Assembly (NCBI GenBank): GCA_022478985.1
Contig: JAKSZP010000117.1
Coordinates: 124,001-188,000, forward strand
DNA from: Massospora cicadina
Taxonomy: Eukaryota > Entomophthoromycota > Entomophthoromycetes > Entomophthorales > Entomophthoraceae
DNA length: 64,000 nt
Reading direction: 5' to 3'
Shown: piece by piece, positions 34,719 to 45,199 of the stretch
Numbering within the stretch: the first letter of the stretch is position 1
Layout: each line of letters starts with the position of its first letter
Made by a program: the position numbers and the translations under genes
Notes under the pieces: generated by a model
The model's input: the letters and a program-made list of their open reading frames with translations, nothing else
What the model was told of the DNA's origin: nothing
Databases searched by the model: none

Positions 34719-35901
34719 TTGCAATATGCAGAACAAAGATTCTTTACTCCTTATCATTTGTCGCGCTGGGAGGATGATGACTATCAAGAAGAAGCATCCT
34801 ATGTAGGAGAAAACAGCGCTGGTCATAGCTACAACCCTCAAGATAATAGCACCGGATATTCATATGAGTCAGAACACCACTTACCTCCAGTAATGGCTGT
34901 ACCACCTACAAAAGATGGTCATGCTACCCCCAAAGCAACAAATATCTCCACTTCCACTAATCCTACTCCTCATCAAGAGTCTGCTTTTGGGTCTCGTTCC
35001 ATTCCTCAATGCGGACCTAACAACTGAAAATGAAAGGAGGGAAATAAAATCAAAAAGATACCCCCATTTGACCTCAATGGGAACATCCATGGGTTCTTTA
35101 AACGATTTGAGTTTACTGTGGAAGGAGCCTCCGATAAATGGAAGGCTAAGTTACTAATATCTGCCCTGGATATAGGAAGCGCTGATCAGGTCACCTGTTA
35201 CCTCCCCAGTAGTTCCATCTCCTATAAAGATGTAAAGGACACTGTACTCGGCTTGTTTGGGGGAACTCAAAAAATTCACATCAGAAAGCGGAATTTTTAA
35301 CAATTGGGTTCTATTGAAATGAGACTCTCACTGAGTTCGCTGATCAATTCACAACAGAAACCCATGTACTGATTGGAGCTGAGTACTTAGCAGAAGCCAA
35401 CGTGTGCATCGCCATGTCCGCTACAGTGAAGCCATATTGCGAACTTTCTAATGTTATTTCGCTGCTTCTGGATGATGATGTACATCTGCTTAAAATTGTA
35501 CAGTTTCTACGACAGGTATCCCCTAACTTTTCGCCGCCAAATTTGGATCATAAGACTACTGCTGCCCCAGCACCTCTTATTCTGGATAATACTATCAGCC
35601 ACCTCCAGCTTCATTTAGTAATCCTCAGCCTTACTATAACTCTGTGCCTCATCCTTGGCCGAATTATAATCAACAGTACAATCAGCATCAATGGGCTGGC
35701 CATGACAACCGCCAGCAACCTGGTTATTGACCTGGACCAGTTTCGCTGACTGTCAGCAATCAGCTTACTGACCTGGAACTGGGTATACCAAACAACGGCA
35801 ACCCTTCCGGTCTGTACTCACTTTATGATAACCCAGGACGTAGTTCTTATGGGGTTAACTGCTACGAATGTGGTCGCCTTGGTCATTTGGCAAAATTCTG
35901 C
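34719..35901 (+). pseudogene. GyF gag pseudogene
   Basis: A 102-codon frame (34719-35027, acidic, Tyr/Ser/Pro-rich) is followed by the capsid-like stretch IPPFDLNGNIHGFFKRFEF, KWKAKLLISALDIGSADQV, ISYKDVKDTVLGLFGG (about 35060-35265). At 35860-35901 CYECGRLGHLAKFC is a complete zinc knuckle. Frameshifts at about 35025, 35300 and 35400. Confidence 0.8.
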
Positions 35902-36363
35902 CACAATCACCGCGTGAATTATGTACAATAAGACCAATATTACCAGGGAAAAGATGGAGCGGAGTAGAGATGAGACCCTCTACCTCCGCGATACCCACTC
36001 AACACATCCCCAAATCAATAGCAGTATACCCTGCAAAAGTTCCTCAGTTTGATGACGAAACTTTATACCAACAGCTGGTTGGAGGAGTAAACGTAGTAAC
36101 TTGAGCTCAAGCTAAGGCAGTGGCAGAAGAAGAGTCCCTCAAACAACGGAAGCCCTATGCCTTTCAAATGCTTGATCAAGCGTCCTTGGACCAACTTGAT
36201 CCTGCTGCAGATGTGCCAACTCTGAAAGGAGTGAACGTCGCCCTTCTGATAGATACCATTGTCAGAGAATACCCCCAAGTCAGAGAGGAGATTAAGAATT
36301 TTTTGGAAAAGAGAGCCCATAAATGTTCACTGTACATACTGTGATATTTTTGTAGCAAAAAAT

Positions 36364-36756
36364 AGAGTTCGCACTATAGTAGATTCTGGTGCTACAGTCA
36401 ACAAAGTTTCCACTAAGTTAATGTAAAAATTAATGTTGAAACCTGATGTGGACCATCGCATGGTTTACAGAACTGCTGGAGCTGTAAGCACTGTCTCCAA
36501 GGGAGCTTATAGTGCGCTGCCTTTGCGTTTTAGGTCCATTGTTGCTGTGGCTCTGGCGATTGTGTTACCAAATGAATACTATGACATATTAATTGGGACC
36601 ACTTTTCTGCACCATTTTGGGGCTATCGTTGATATGATGGAGGAGACCCTCACCATACTGGGTCAGCGGATCCCAATTTACTTTACTACTAGGAAAGTAC
36701 CAAAGGATCCGGTGCATACAAGTCATATCAACCTCGCCTATAGTGACAGAGTATGA
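36364..36756 (+). pseudogene. GyF aspartic protease
   Basis: RTIVDSGATVNKVSTKLM (36370-36423) has the intact D-S-G-A active-site motif at 36382-36393. After a stop, GAYSALPLRFRSIVAVALA and EYYDILIGTTFLHHFGAIVD (36502-36630) supply the 'D.ILG..FL...GA.ID' end of the retropepsin fold. The protease processes Gag-Pol in active elements. Confidence 0.85.
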
Positions 36757-37289
36757 CCTGTTCTCTACCATCAACTGAAGCGCAAAACTCGGGCCCTTCC
36801 TCAGCAGATCTATGAATATCAAGGGATACCTCTTTTAGCGGCAGGGCCCATATCCATCCCTTCTGGCCACCAAGTCTTAGTGAATACTGAGATAGAGGTA
36901 GAAGTGCCAAGTGGGTTATATGAGGAAGTTATTGGGCTCTACCATCAGACACAGTTTGAGCCACATGTGGCTCCAGGAATTATACTCCTGGTACATGAGG
37001 AGATAAAGGTTTTGTTAGCAAACCTGTAGAGAGAACCAATACAAATCCGCCGCCACCAAACTATAGTTTATCTACATCTGATTCCCATAGACGAGGTCCA
37101 TCAGGTTCATGATTTTGGATCATTGGATGAATTTGGACTACCACTTGAACCATCAGTCAATGTACTAATGGTGGTACTGCGGAGTAATTTAATGGGATTA
37201 ATGGATGAACAAAAAGATCAAGCAATAACTTTATTTCAGAAATACAAGTGAATTTTCGCTGTTGATGATCATGATTTAGGGTGTGCTTG

Positions 37290-38570
37290 GGGGTGGTCCA
37301 TTGATTGGATACTGGTGATAATCCTCCAATAAGGTCTTGGCCAATCTGCTGCTCTTGGGCAGCGGAAGATGTGGTTACTGAAGAAATTAACAAGTTATTA
37401 CAACAAGGGATACTTGAGCCATCCAAGGACCCGTGGGCTTCACCTGTTCTGATAGTAAAAAAGAAGGATGGCACCAACTGGGTAGGAATAGACTAATAGA
37501 AGCTCAACATTATTACAAAAAAGGATTTGTACCTGTTGCCAAAAATCAATGACGCCCTGGACCAATTAGGGGGTGCCCACTACTTTTCTGCGATGGACTT
37601 AATATCAGGCTACTGGAAAATCAAGTTACCCTTGGAGGAACAGGAAAAATGAACAGTGATCACCTCTAAAGACCTTTTTCAACAAACATGGATGACTCAA
37701 GGGCTGTGCAACACCCCGCCACGTTTCAGGGAGCCATGGATACTATTCTTGGTGACCTGAAATTGTCATGCGTCCTTGTATACCTAAATGATATTAATGT
37801 TTTCTCTCAGGCCTTTTTGGAGTACCTCAACCACCTTGAAGCAGTATTCCGCCGGCTGGCAGAGGCGAACATTAAAATTAAACCTTGGAAGTGTAACTTT
37901 TTTAGATCAGCTTGAATACCTAGGTTTGTGGTAGATTAAACTGGGCTGCAGCCACAACCAGCTAAGGTTGAGGCCATCAGCAAGATGTCTACGCCTAATA
38001 GTAAGCGTGTCATACAAGTATTTCTGAGGAAGGTCAGTTACTACCAACGCTTCATCCCTAATTTTAGATGTATTGGAGGCCGCTATTTGAGTTGTTAAAA
38101 AAGGACGCTGTGTTCGAGTGGACAGAATGTCATCAATCCACTTTTGATGCACTCCATATGATGCTGAGAAGTGCACCGGTGTTGCAATATCCAAAATTTA
38201 ATTAGGAGTTCATCATTCAGACATATGCATCCCTTTCTCTGTTGGGGCAGTACTTTCTCAGAAAGATGATGAGGGAGAAGAGCATCCTGTTGCATTCTGT
38301 AGTCATAGCCTAAACTGTCATGAGCGTAACTATACTGTGACCAAGAAAGATTGCTTAGCAGTAATCTATGTGTATAAACAATCCAGAGTCTATCTGCTTG
38401 GGGTAAAGTTCAAAGTCATAACCAATCACGCGTCATTACGCTGGTTGCAGATCTCAAAGAACCAGATGGATGGTTGGCTCAATGGGCTCTCAAGCTACAG
38501 GCTTATGATTTTGAGATTCTCCATTGGCCAGGAGCAAAGCACCAGAATACTAACTGTTCCTCCCAGTTAC
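37290..38570 (+). pseudogene. GyF RT and RNase H
   Basis: RT: EEINKLLQQGILEPSKDPWA, SPVLIVKKKDG, VGID, two stops, KLNIITKKDLYLLPKINDAL (37380-37560), AMDLISGYWKIKLP, then TPATFQGAMDTILGDLKLSC (in shifted frame) and YLNDINVFSQ (37781-37810). The catalytic box is Y-L-N-D, first Asp to Asn. The two adjacent stops TAATAG fit CAACAG changed by two C to T. RNase H: VTKKDCLAVIYVYKQSRVYL, FKVITNHASLRWLQ (38335-38455), then YDFEILHWPGAKHQN (38504-38548). Confidence 0.88.
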
Positions 38571-38749
38571 TAACTATTGCAGTGACAGCGGACCTCAGTG
38601 ATGTGATGTATGACAAGATGCTCAGCGGAAAATACAATGAAGAACTGCCTCAAGTAATCAAAGTGTTAAACAAATTGCACCCAAATACCTTCCAACGGAA
38701 TGGGGAACTATACAAGCAAATTGGCAACACTACAGTGAATTTCCCGCAG

Positions 38750-39797
38750 CCAACCGCATGGCCAGAAATCATTATGAGCGCTCACAGGGCAGTTGGGCAT
38801 GGTGGCATATGTAAGACTATGGAGTTGTTATTCCCACGATACTAATGGGAAAGTATGAGTTTCGATGTGCCTAAAACTTTTCTGTTGCCATCAGTGCTAA
38901 TTGGAGAAACTGTTCTGCTGTATGACGTCATATCGGTTAGTGAAACCACATTTTTCTTGGCATATGGTCTCCCTCGATGTTGTTGCCCCTTTCCAACAGG
39001 AGCTAACTGTTGTAAGTACATTCTAGTGGCTATTGACCACTTGACCCGGTGGGTTGAAGCAAGGGCGATACAAGATCTGGGGGCAGTGATAGTGGCTAAA
39101 TTCGTGTTGGAATGCATTATTCAGCGGCACAGTTGCCCTCAGTTTATTCTCACTGATAATGGCACCAACTTCGCCTTGCACATCTTTCCCAAGCTGAACG
39201 AGCTCATGGGAATCCACGGAGTTCTGATGACCCCATACACCCCAAGTCTAATGGAATGGTCAAATGAGTGAATGGGACTCTGGTGAACATACTCCAAAAA
39301 TTAGTAACGGATCGCCCTTCTGATTGGAGCTCTCTTCTTTTCACCGCCATGTTCACTTATAACATTAGTTACCATTCCGCCACGGGAAAAGCCCCTTCCA
39401 ATTACTATATGGCTGACACCCAGCTCTTCCGGCGCTGCTTTATGAGAGTGTAGAAGACACTGGCGGACTAGAACCCCACTGCTATTTGACTAATCTCGCG
39501 AACATTCTGATCAAGCTACAAACCAAAGCATATTCCTTCAGTTTTGCTAAGAATACTAGGAATAAGGACGCTGAATAGGTACACTGTAGTGGGTTAGTGC
39601 CATTCAAAGAAGGCGATATGGTTCTCTTTCACAATCAGCATGGATTCGGGTGGAAGCATAAGCTGGCTAGTATCTGGATCGGCCCATTTGAAGTTATAGG
39701 GAAGACTGGAGTTGACGCATATACTATTAAGGATCCTACAAGTGGACGGATCATTAACTGAGTACACGTGAAGTTCCTCAGACCCTACAGACAATAA
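38750..39797 (+). pseudogene. GyF integrase
   Basis: CKYILVAIDHLTRWVEARAI (39013-39072), HSCPQFILTDNGTNFALHIF (39130-39188), TPYTPSLMEWSNE, stop, MNGTLVNILQKLV (39235-39310) and FTYNISYHSATGKAPSNYYM (39352-39412) give the core with two of the three acidic residues visible. The tail reads IWIGPFEVIGKTGVDAYTIK (39673-39732) and ends VKFLRPYRQ, stop, at about 39797, just before the polypurine tract. Confidence 0.88.
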
Positions 39798-39827
39798 GAT
39801 CTTATCTTCCAGTCAAGGAGGGGGTAA

Positions 39828-40387
39828 TGTCACAATTTTGATACAGCTGGATGATAATCTTGGGACAGTCAGGCGGAATCCGCCAACATAGTATCAGTTA
39901 AGAATATTCGAGTGCCTTGAGATGAGGCGATATTGGGATATAACAGGTCTTATTGGATATATGATTTTATTGGATCGCCTCTATATAAGGCAATAAGGCA
40001 ATGTTGACATTTGACGGATATGGTGTAAATTGCCTACAAATAGGTTGACAGCAAATTAAGAATAACATGCTAAATTTGAGGAAAGTTGTGGAATAGAATA
40101 ACCCAAGCAATGAGAAATAGTATCGCCTGAAGCTGATATATATAAGCAAAATGGGCGATTAAGAGAGAGAGGTTTATTTAGTGCAGATGAGACGGGACAG
40201 CAAAGACGCTGTATTTATAAAAAAATAATAAATAAAAGAACCGGTTGGGGCAATTGCTCCTATATTGATATATCTTCAAGTGCATCTGAAGGACTGACGA
40301 TCCTAACATCATCTGTCCGTTGCTCAGAGGGCTCAACCTGTGCAAATAGCCTGACAGATCCTAACGATTCTGTCCAAAATTACAACA
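39828..40387 (+). repeat. GyF 3' LTR
   Basis: 560 bp, begins TGTCACAATTTTG after AAGGAGGGGGTAA and ends TTACAACA at 40387, then the GCACC duplication. Confidence 0.92.
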
Positions 40388-40434
40388 GCACCTCAGCTAA
40401 CAACTTAGGAATTCATATAAGAAGGCGAGGAAGC

Positions 40435-42088
40435 TTTAGGGAAACTTTTGTCTGGCGCCCACTATAAGTGGTGGACCATGGTGTACAACATCTGGTTGAG
40501 AGCATTAACAACATGAGCATTAGGAGGTATAGTTGTGGTTTTCTTAGATTATGAGGCCAGCGGTGTCCATAGCCTCAATGTATTGAGCAAGTTGATGCTT
40601 AGAGAAATCAATGAGAGCTGTGACACAAACGAAGACTTGATGCTCTGGCAGGTTTTGTGATAATTGGGGTTAAAAAGGGAATTTATTGCCGCATCAATGC
40701 AAGCATGGCTCACACCAAAGGCAAGCTCCTCAATTTCATACTTCACATCTTCCTCAAAATCATGAGGAAAATGGGTTAGAATACCCTCAACGAGGGGCTC
40801 TATTGCCCCAGGGAGTTACTGGCGAAGTAGGGTGTTGGCACGGGAATCTGCAGCCTCAACTGTCAGTTTACTAATATTTTTGTAAATTAGAAAACCTTTT
40901 TGAGGGCAAAAATGGCAAGGCTGAAATTTGGGAGGATCAACAAAAAATTCTCCAAAAGCAAAATCTGGCTTGACATGGTATGGCCATTTATCATCATCAA
41001 TCCATTCAAGAGCCTCATACTGATTGGATTCAGCCAGTAGTGGGCCAGCCACCAAATTTGGCAGTGGCAGAAGCTGATTGGCCACTTTCTTTTGACCATG
41101 TCAGCTCAGCTAAAACTAAGTCAGCCATCGACTCAAAATTCTGTAATCCAGTCAAATTGTTATATTTTTAAAGAATTTTAGATTCTGATTGGCTGCCACC
41201 TTAAAAGTGGTGCCAGAATTTGCTGAGATTGGGGGCGGGAGGATTAACTCTCATTAAAAAAATTGAGCCAAACTGGCTGTTGACCCAACACTGGAGGAAG
41301 GAGTGGCGGAAGTGAAGAGACAGAAGCCATAGGGCACTTGCGCTTTGAGTGATCAATCTTGAAGCACAAGGGACAAATGGCGTGGCCATTCTTGATGTGC
41401 ACCCAGAATGGGTGATCAGGGAAGATCTGATCACCGTGCAAGGGAAGATCCTAAGGTGGGTGTTGTAATGAAATGGATAGATCATCACAAAGGTGTGCAG
41501 CCCTTCCAAATGATCTGCTCCATTCAGAACCACAAGTTGCAACATGGGGTCTGCGCCATAAATGGCCAAACCCTCCATGCGCTTTTGGCAGAGGCGTTTG
41601 GGGGAAAGGTGAGAGGCAAGCTGTAGAATTGAACCACCAAAGTGGCCTCTTCCAGGAGCTGGGTTTGAACGGTTGGGAGGGGGATTTTTTCTAAAAAAAT
41701 TAATTGCAGATTAAATGCTGAATTTGCATTGGCCTCAGAATGGAAACTGAGGTCAAAATACCCCTTAAAGGGGCGGAAATCAATCAAGCTGGCATGTTTA
41801 AACACCGCTGTGGCCATCTCAATGATGGCCACGCTCGCATATGGGAAAAGGTTCACATATTTGACCCAGAGGCTGAAACGCAAATTGCTCTGTGGGAGCA
41901 CCAAAGGGCTCCAGAGCACCGCCTGGGAACTTGTGAGATGATGGGCCAAGTCCCAAGGGGGAACATAATGCCCAGTAACATTAGGAGGACTAGCAAAAGC
42001 CATCCTGAGTGCACTTTAGCAGTGACCAAAAGATGCCAGATGGCAGAGCACCACCACCTCAAGCCATGGCAGCAGGCATTAGTGGCAT
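40435..42088 (-). pseudogene. HL1-d ORF1-like RNA-binding protein pseudogene
   Basis: Start codon at 42088 (MPLMPAAMA, matching the start of HL2 copies). Parts in order: LIDFRPFKGYFDLSFHSEAN (about 41800-41740), a region ending MEGLAIYGADPMLQLVVLNG (41578-41519), the intact knuckle CPLCFKIDHSKRKC (41373-41332), a linker, WIDDDKWPYHVKPDFAF (41014-40964), and a C-terminal helical domain (CIDAAINSLFNPNYHK, 40720-40660, to about 40435). LINE ORF1 proteins bind element RNA as chaperones; this one is disrupted by frameshifts and stops. Confidence 0.8.
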
Positions 42089-42208
42089 CAAAATTGTTAA
42101 GCTTTGTCTCAAACTAGTGGTTATTTTTTGTGTTTTAAAAAAACCTGAATTTGGCTTTGATTTAGTTATCAAAGTGAAATAGAGTTCTGTACTCCTCTTC
42201 TTTAAACT

Positions 42209-42220
42209 TGAAGGGGCTGA
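42209..42220 (+). other. GyD polypurine tract
   Basis: TTGAAGGGGCTGA directly precedes TGTCAGATACC at 42221. GyH has the same arrangement (AGAAGGGGTTA then TGTCAGAC, minus strand near 58970). It primes plus-strand DNA in LTR elements and marks the start of the 3' LTR. Confidence 0.65.
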
Positions 42221-42800
42221 TGTCAGATACCAAGGTATCTGCATAATAGTAGGAATATTGTTTGAACAAACCCTTTGAGAAAATTGACGCTTAGGCTTAC
42301 AAAAGGGGTTAAAGAGAACCCATCGAATTTCTATACAATTAAATCTAAACTTAGATATGCTTAATTTGATACTAGATTATCTTCTCCAATATGACCGGAG
42401 CCCAATAAATCACAGGAAAATCCTAATTAGGTGAGATAATGGATTATAGGATTGTGAAATGACTTCAACATTAATGATTTATTAGGTTATAAAATCAAGT
42501 CATACCTAAAAAGGAAGAAATATATATTTAATCCTCCCTAAACCAACTTAGATGATATCAACTCTTATCCTAACGTTTTATTTAAAGTAAATTTCATGCT
42601 TATGAAAATAATGCTACAAAGGCATCATGAATCCAGATGTGCTACTTTTTAAAGGCCTCCCATTAAGATAGACTCTCCTCAATAATATTGTTCCTTTACT
42701 TTATGGGTATTATATTGTTTATAGTAATATATAAATACACATTTCTCACTCTCTGATAAAGTTATGACTTTTAATATAAATTCTAATGTTACTTTAATTA
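42221..42800 (+). repeat. Candidate GyD 3' LTR
   Basis: AT-rich non-coding sequence starting TGTCAGATACCAAGG right after the GyD polypurine tract. No second copy was found upstream of GyD gag, where GyC lies, so the end is not defined. No genes seen. Confidence 0.45.
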
Positions 42801-42805
42801 AATCC

Positions 42806-42858
42806 CTTCACCTATTTCTTTTTAGTACTAGATGGTCCCAACTAACTTCACCTATTTC
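42806..42858 (-). mobile_element. 27-bp micro-insertion with 13-bp TSD
   Basis: CTTCACCTATTTC at 42806-42818 and 42846-42858 encloses a 27-bp insert that begins TTTTTAGTACTAGATGG and ends CCCAACTAA. On the minus strand this is a GTTGGGACC...CTAGTACTAAAAA tail, close to the last 25 bases of HL1-a (GTTGGGCACCACTAGTACTA). It sits in or beside the GyD 3' LTR. Confidence 0.75.
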
Positions 42859-44169
42859 CATAGGACAGATACTCTAGTTGTTGTGGCCTAAGCAATACTT
42901 GGCCACCCTTAATATAAATAATTATTGTGAAAGCCTTTTACTCAAAGAAATTGTTTATTTTTAGGCTTCTTGGAAATAGCACCATTAAGCTTATCAAAAA
43001 CAGAAGCCCTACAGTCATCACTTACCACTCCTCACTCTGGTGTTTACAACAAGTGAAGGACCCAGATGGCAGATTATCTAGATTAGCCTTACTCTTGCAG
43101 AATTATGACTTTACCATTGTCATCACGCTAGTACATTTCACTAAAATGTGGATGGGTTCTCAAGGATGCCCATACTTGCCATATTTACCCTGAAGAAGAT
43201 TGGTTGTACACTTTAATTGACAACCAGAGAAGTGGGAATTGGAGGCCCTTGAGGTCCAAGATGAGTGGTGAAACAAAGCCAGAGACATTCAGATATTAGA
43301 GGGGATTTTATACATGAAAGTAGATGGAGAAGTGGCTTCTAAATATACATATTTCTTCATCTGACAAAATCATTATTGAAGGACTCATTTTTGGAAATGA
43401 AGTGGCAAAGAAGACTCATTAATGGTATAGAAAGAGTAAATACTGGGATCAGATGGTTTAAACTATCTATGAAGTACTGGAAGTCTGTTAAGCTTGTTAA
43501 ACTCAAAGTTGGGCTAACCCTTACTATCAACATCAAGTCGTGGCTCCATTGAGACCCTCTATGTTGACAGTATCAATCTGGTCCTATTACCCACCGGCTT
43601 ACCTGAGCATAAATGTATCCTTTTAAATATAGGTCTGAACAAATGGGTGGAGCCAATTTCCGTGCCAATCATTATTGCCAAAGCTATAAATTTGTTTCTC
43701 TTTTGATCCTTTTCATTCAGCACTTATGCCCCAAAAATTAATTGAGACAATGGACTCAACATCACCTCTCAGGTAGTTTAAGAGCTAACCTCTATATTGG
43801 AACTAACCAAAACTTCACCTCACCATATAATCATCTACTAATGAGGTGGTAGAATGTGTAAATGTGACTTTAATACCTTTCTCATTAAAGATGACCGCCT
43901 CTAACCCTTTGATCTGGAACTACCATTTGCCTAGCGCCATTAAATTATTAGTTGAGATCACACTGAATATTCAAATGTCCCTCCTTTGAGGCTCTTTACA
44001 GTTGTGACCTCAATTAACAAGTATTTTTCAGGCCTTGTTTGACTCATTGGCTCCAAAATATTCAATAAAATATGAGAACCTTAACGAAATAAAATTAAAA
44101 TATAATTTTTACTTGGGGGAGGCCAACCATGAAATGGAAAATTCTAATATGTAATAAACCAGCAATAAA

Positions 44170-44700
44170 TATAAGCTAGAGGAACACTAGAGAAGCTAAT
44201 GCTTTCTCCTGTTGCCAGAGGGAAAGCCAATTAAAGAAAGAGGGGTATCGTGAGTAGAGGCTTGTGCCACTATTGAGCACATATGAAAAAAAGGGTCTGA
44301 AGTGATGAATCATACTGGAAACCAGGATGAAACCAACTGTCACTGATGGGATGGAAGATAACCATACAACAAAGCTTAAAAGTGGTCCATAAGGTGCGAC
44401 TGGAATTGGCGTACAGCTTTCTGGATGGTGGTAGTATAGCCTGAAATGGCATCCAAGACAACCGTGTGGATAGTCCACTTAGTGATTGTGACCACTAAGG
44501 CTTGGAGGGAAGGTTGTATATGGGAGTTTAAGGACAGGGCGAAGATGTCCTTAGAGAGTCTGAAGGTTTGTGATTGAGCCTGGTCAAAGAGACGCTGAAC
44601 CTTGTGCCAGATTGCTTTTGAAGTGGGGCATTATTCCAGGAGTTGGACCAGAGTCCTATATTAGTCACACACAACACATGAGGAGTGTGATGTGTTGGAT
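44170..44700 (-). pseudogene. L1f ORF2: C-terminal zinc-binding region
   Basis: SSCVVCD, stop, YRTLVQLLE, stop, CPTSKAIWHKVQRLFDQAQS (about 44700-44580) matches the 'C..C.....ET..HLL..CP.....W' reverse-transcriptase-associated zinc domain, with the His now Gln. The open frame 44478-44176 follows. No RNase H motif was seen after it. Confidence 0.65.
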
Positions 44701-45199
44701 CGCTTGGCAGTCATTGTACCCATTTCAAGCAGAAAACACTTTATGAGAACGAACTTTTGGCTTCAAAAGAGGGTGATGAGTAAATTTCCAGATGACTTTC
44801 TGGGTTTCTAGGGAATACGGTATGGCCAACATGTCCAGATAATCCACTATGGCCATGATAGGGGACCTCCTGGGTATCAAAAAGTTAAGAACTGCTTGTC
44901 CTTGTACTTCCTGTGTGAAGAAGGGTGTAGAGCGACCCCTCTGGGCGGTGTGCCTACTGATGCAAATTCTCCACTCAACGCTTTACATAGAGTGGAAAAT
45001 TTTGTTTGAAGTGGGGTGACATCCCATGTGGGCCTGCAGCAGAGGGATGCGAGGCAAGATATTTTAATAGATAATGGTGGTGGGTGGGATTGATGAGACC
45101 CAGGGCGCAGGAAAATCTGAGCGGGCCGCGCGTGACCAGTGTTGGGCTTGGAATGTGGGGTTGGTGGCTGCAGCGATCCAGGTGCCAAGTATTTTGGTG

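Larger units (their letters stand above)
33866..40387 (+). mobile_element. GyF: gypsy element with LTRs and 5-bp TSD GCACC
   Basis: LTRs 33866-34430 (565 bp) and 39828-40387 (560 bp), both TG...CA, flanked by GCACC at 33861-33865 and 40388-40392. Removing it restores ATATGGCACCTCAGCTAAC, which matches the uninterrupted HL1-b sequence at 11723. Total 6522 bp. Interior: primer site 34432-34449, gag, CCHC knuckle, protease, RT, RNase H, integrase, polypurine tract AAGGAGGGGG (39815-39824). It is the best-preserved gypsy in the window, but still has many stops. Confidence 0.93.
33757..42188 (-). mobile_element. HL1-d: full-length half-LINE split by GyF
   Basis: Minus-strand HL1 element bounded by TGTACTCCCCTTCTTT (33741-33756) and TGTACTCCTCTTCTTT (42189-42204), a 16-bp target duplication with one transition. 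Without GyF it is 1905 bp. Its 5' end is 100 bp upstream of the ORF1 start codon (42088) and its 3' end is the HL1 tail (plus strand TTTTTTAGTACTAGTG). It contains no endonuclease or RT. The combination of long duplication, intact 5' and 3' ends and a single ORF makes it the reference copy of the family. Confidence 0.87.
16044..42220 (+). mobile_element. GyD: old gypsy host split by three nested insertions
   Basis: Pieces in gypsy order on the plus strand: gag (16044-17460), protease (about 17860-18360), [GyE 18766-30142], RT/RNase H (30148-31400), integrase HHCC and core (31640-32173), [HL1-c 32174-33264], integrase C-terminus (33275-33740), [HL1-d with GyF 33757-42188], polypurine tract 42209-42220. 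The protein reading resumes across each junction, for example NSSLNIKK before HL1-c and DAFNP, stop, HWDQYLLSTLM after it, the same order as GyH. About 5.3 kb remain after removing the insertions. It is the oldest layer here and heavily decayed. Confidence 0.8.

Noticed and set aside
36063..36320. Minus-strand 85-codon frame
   Set aside because: Shadow of the plus-strand GyF gag-protease region.
41240..42117. Several plus-strand frames of 61-125 codons
   Set aside because: They are complements of the HL1-d ORF1-like gene on the minus strand.
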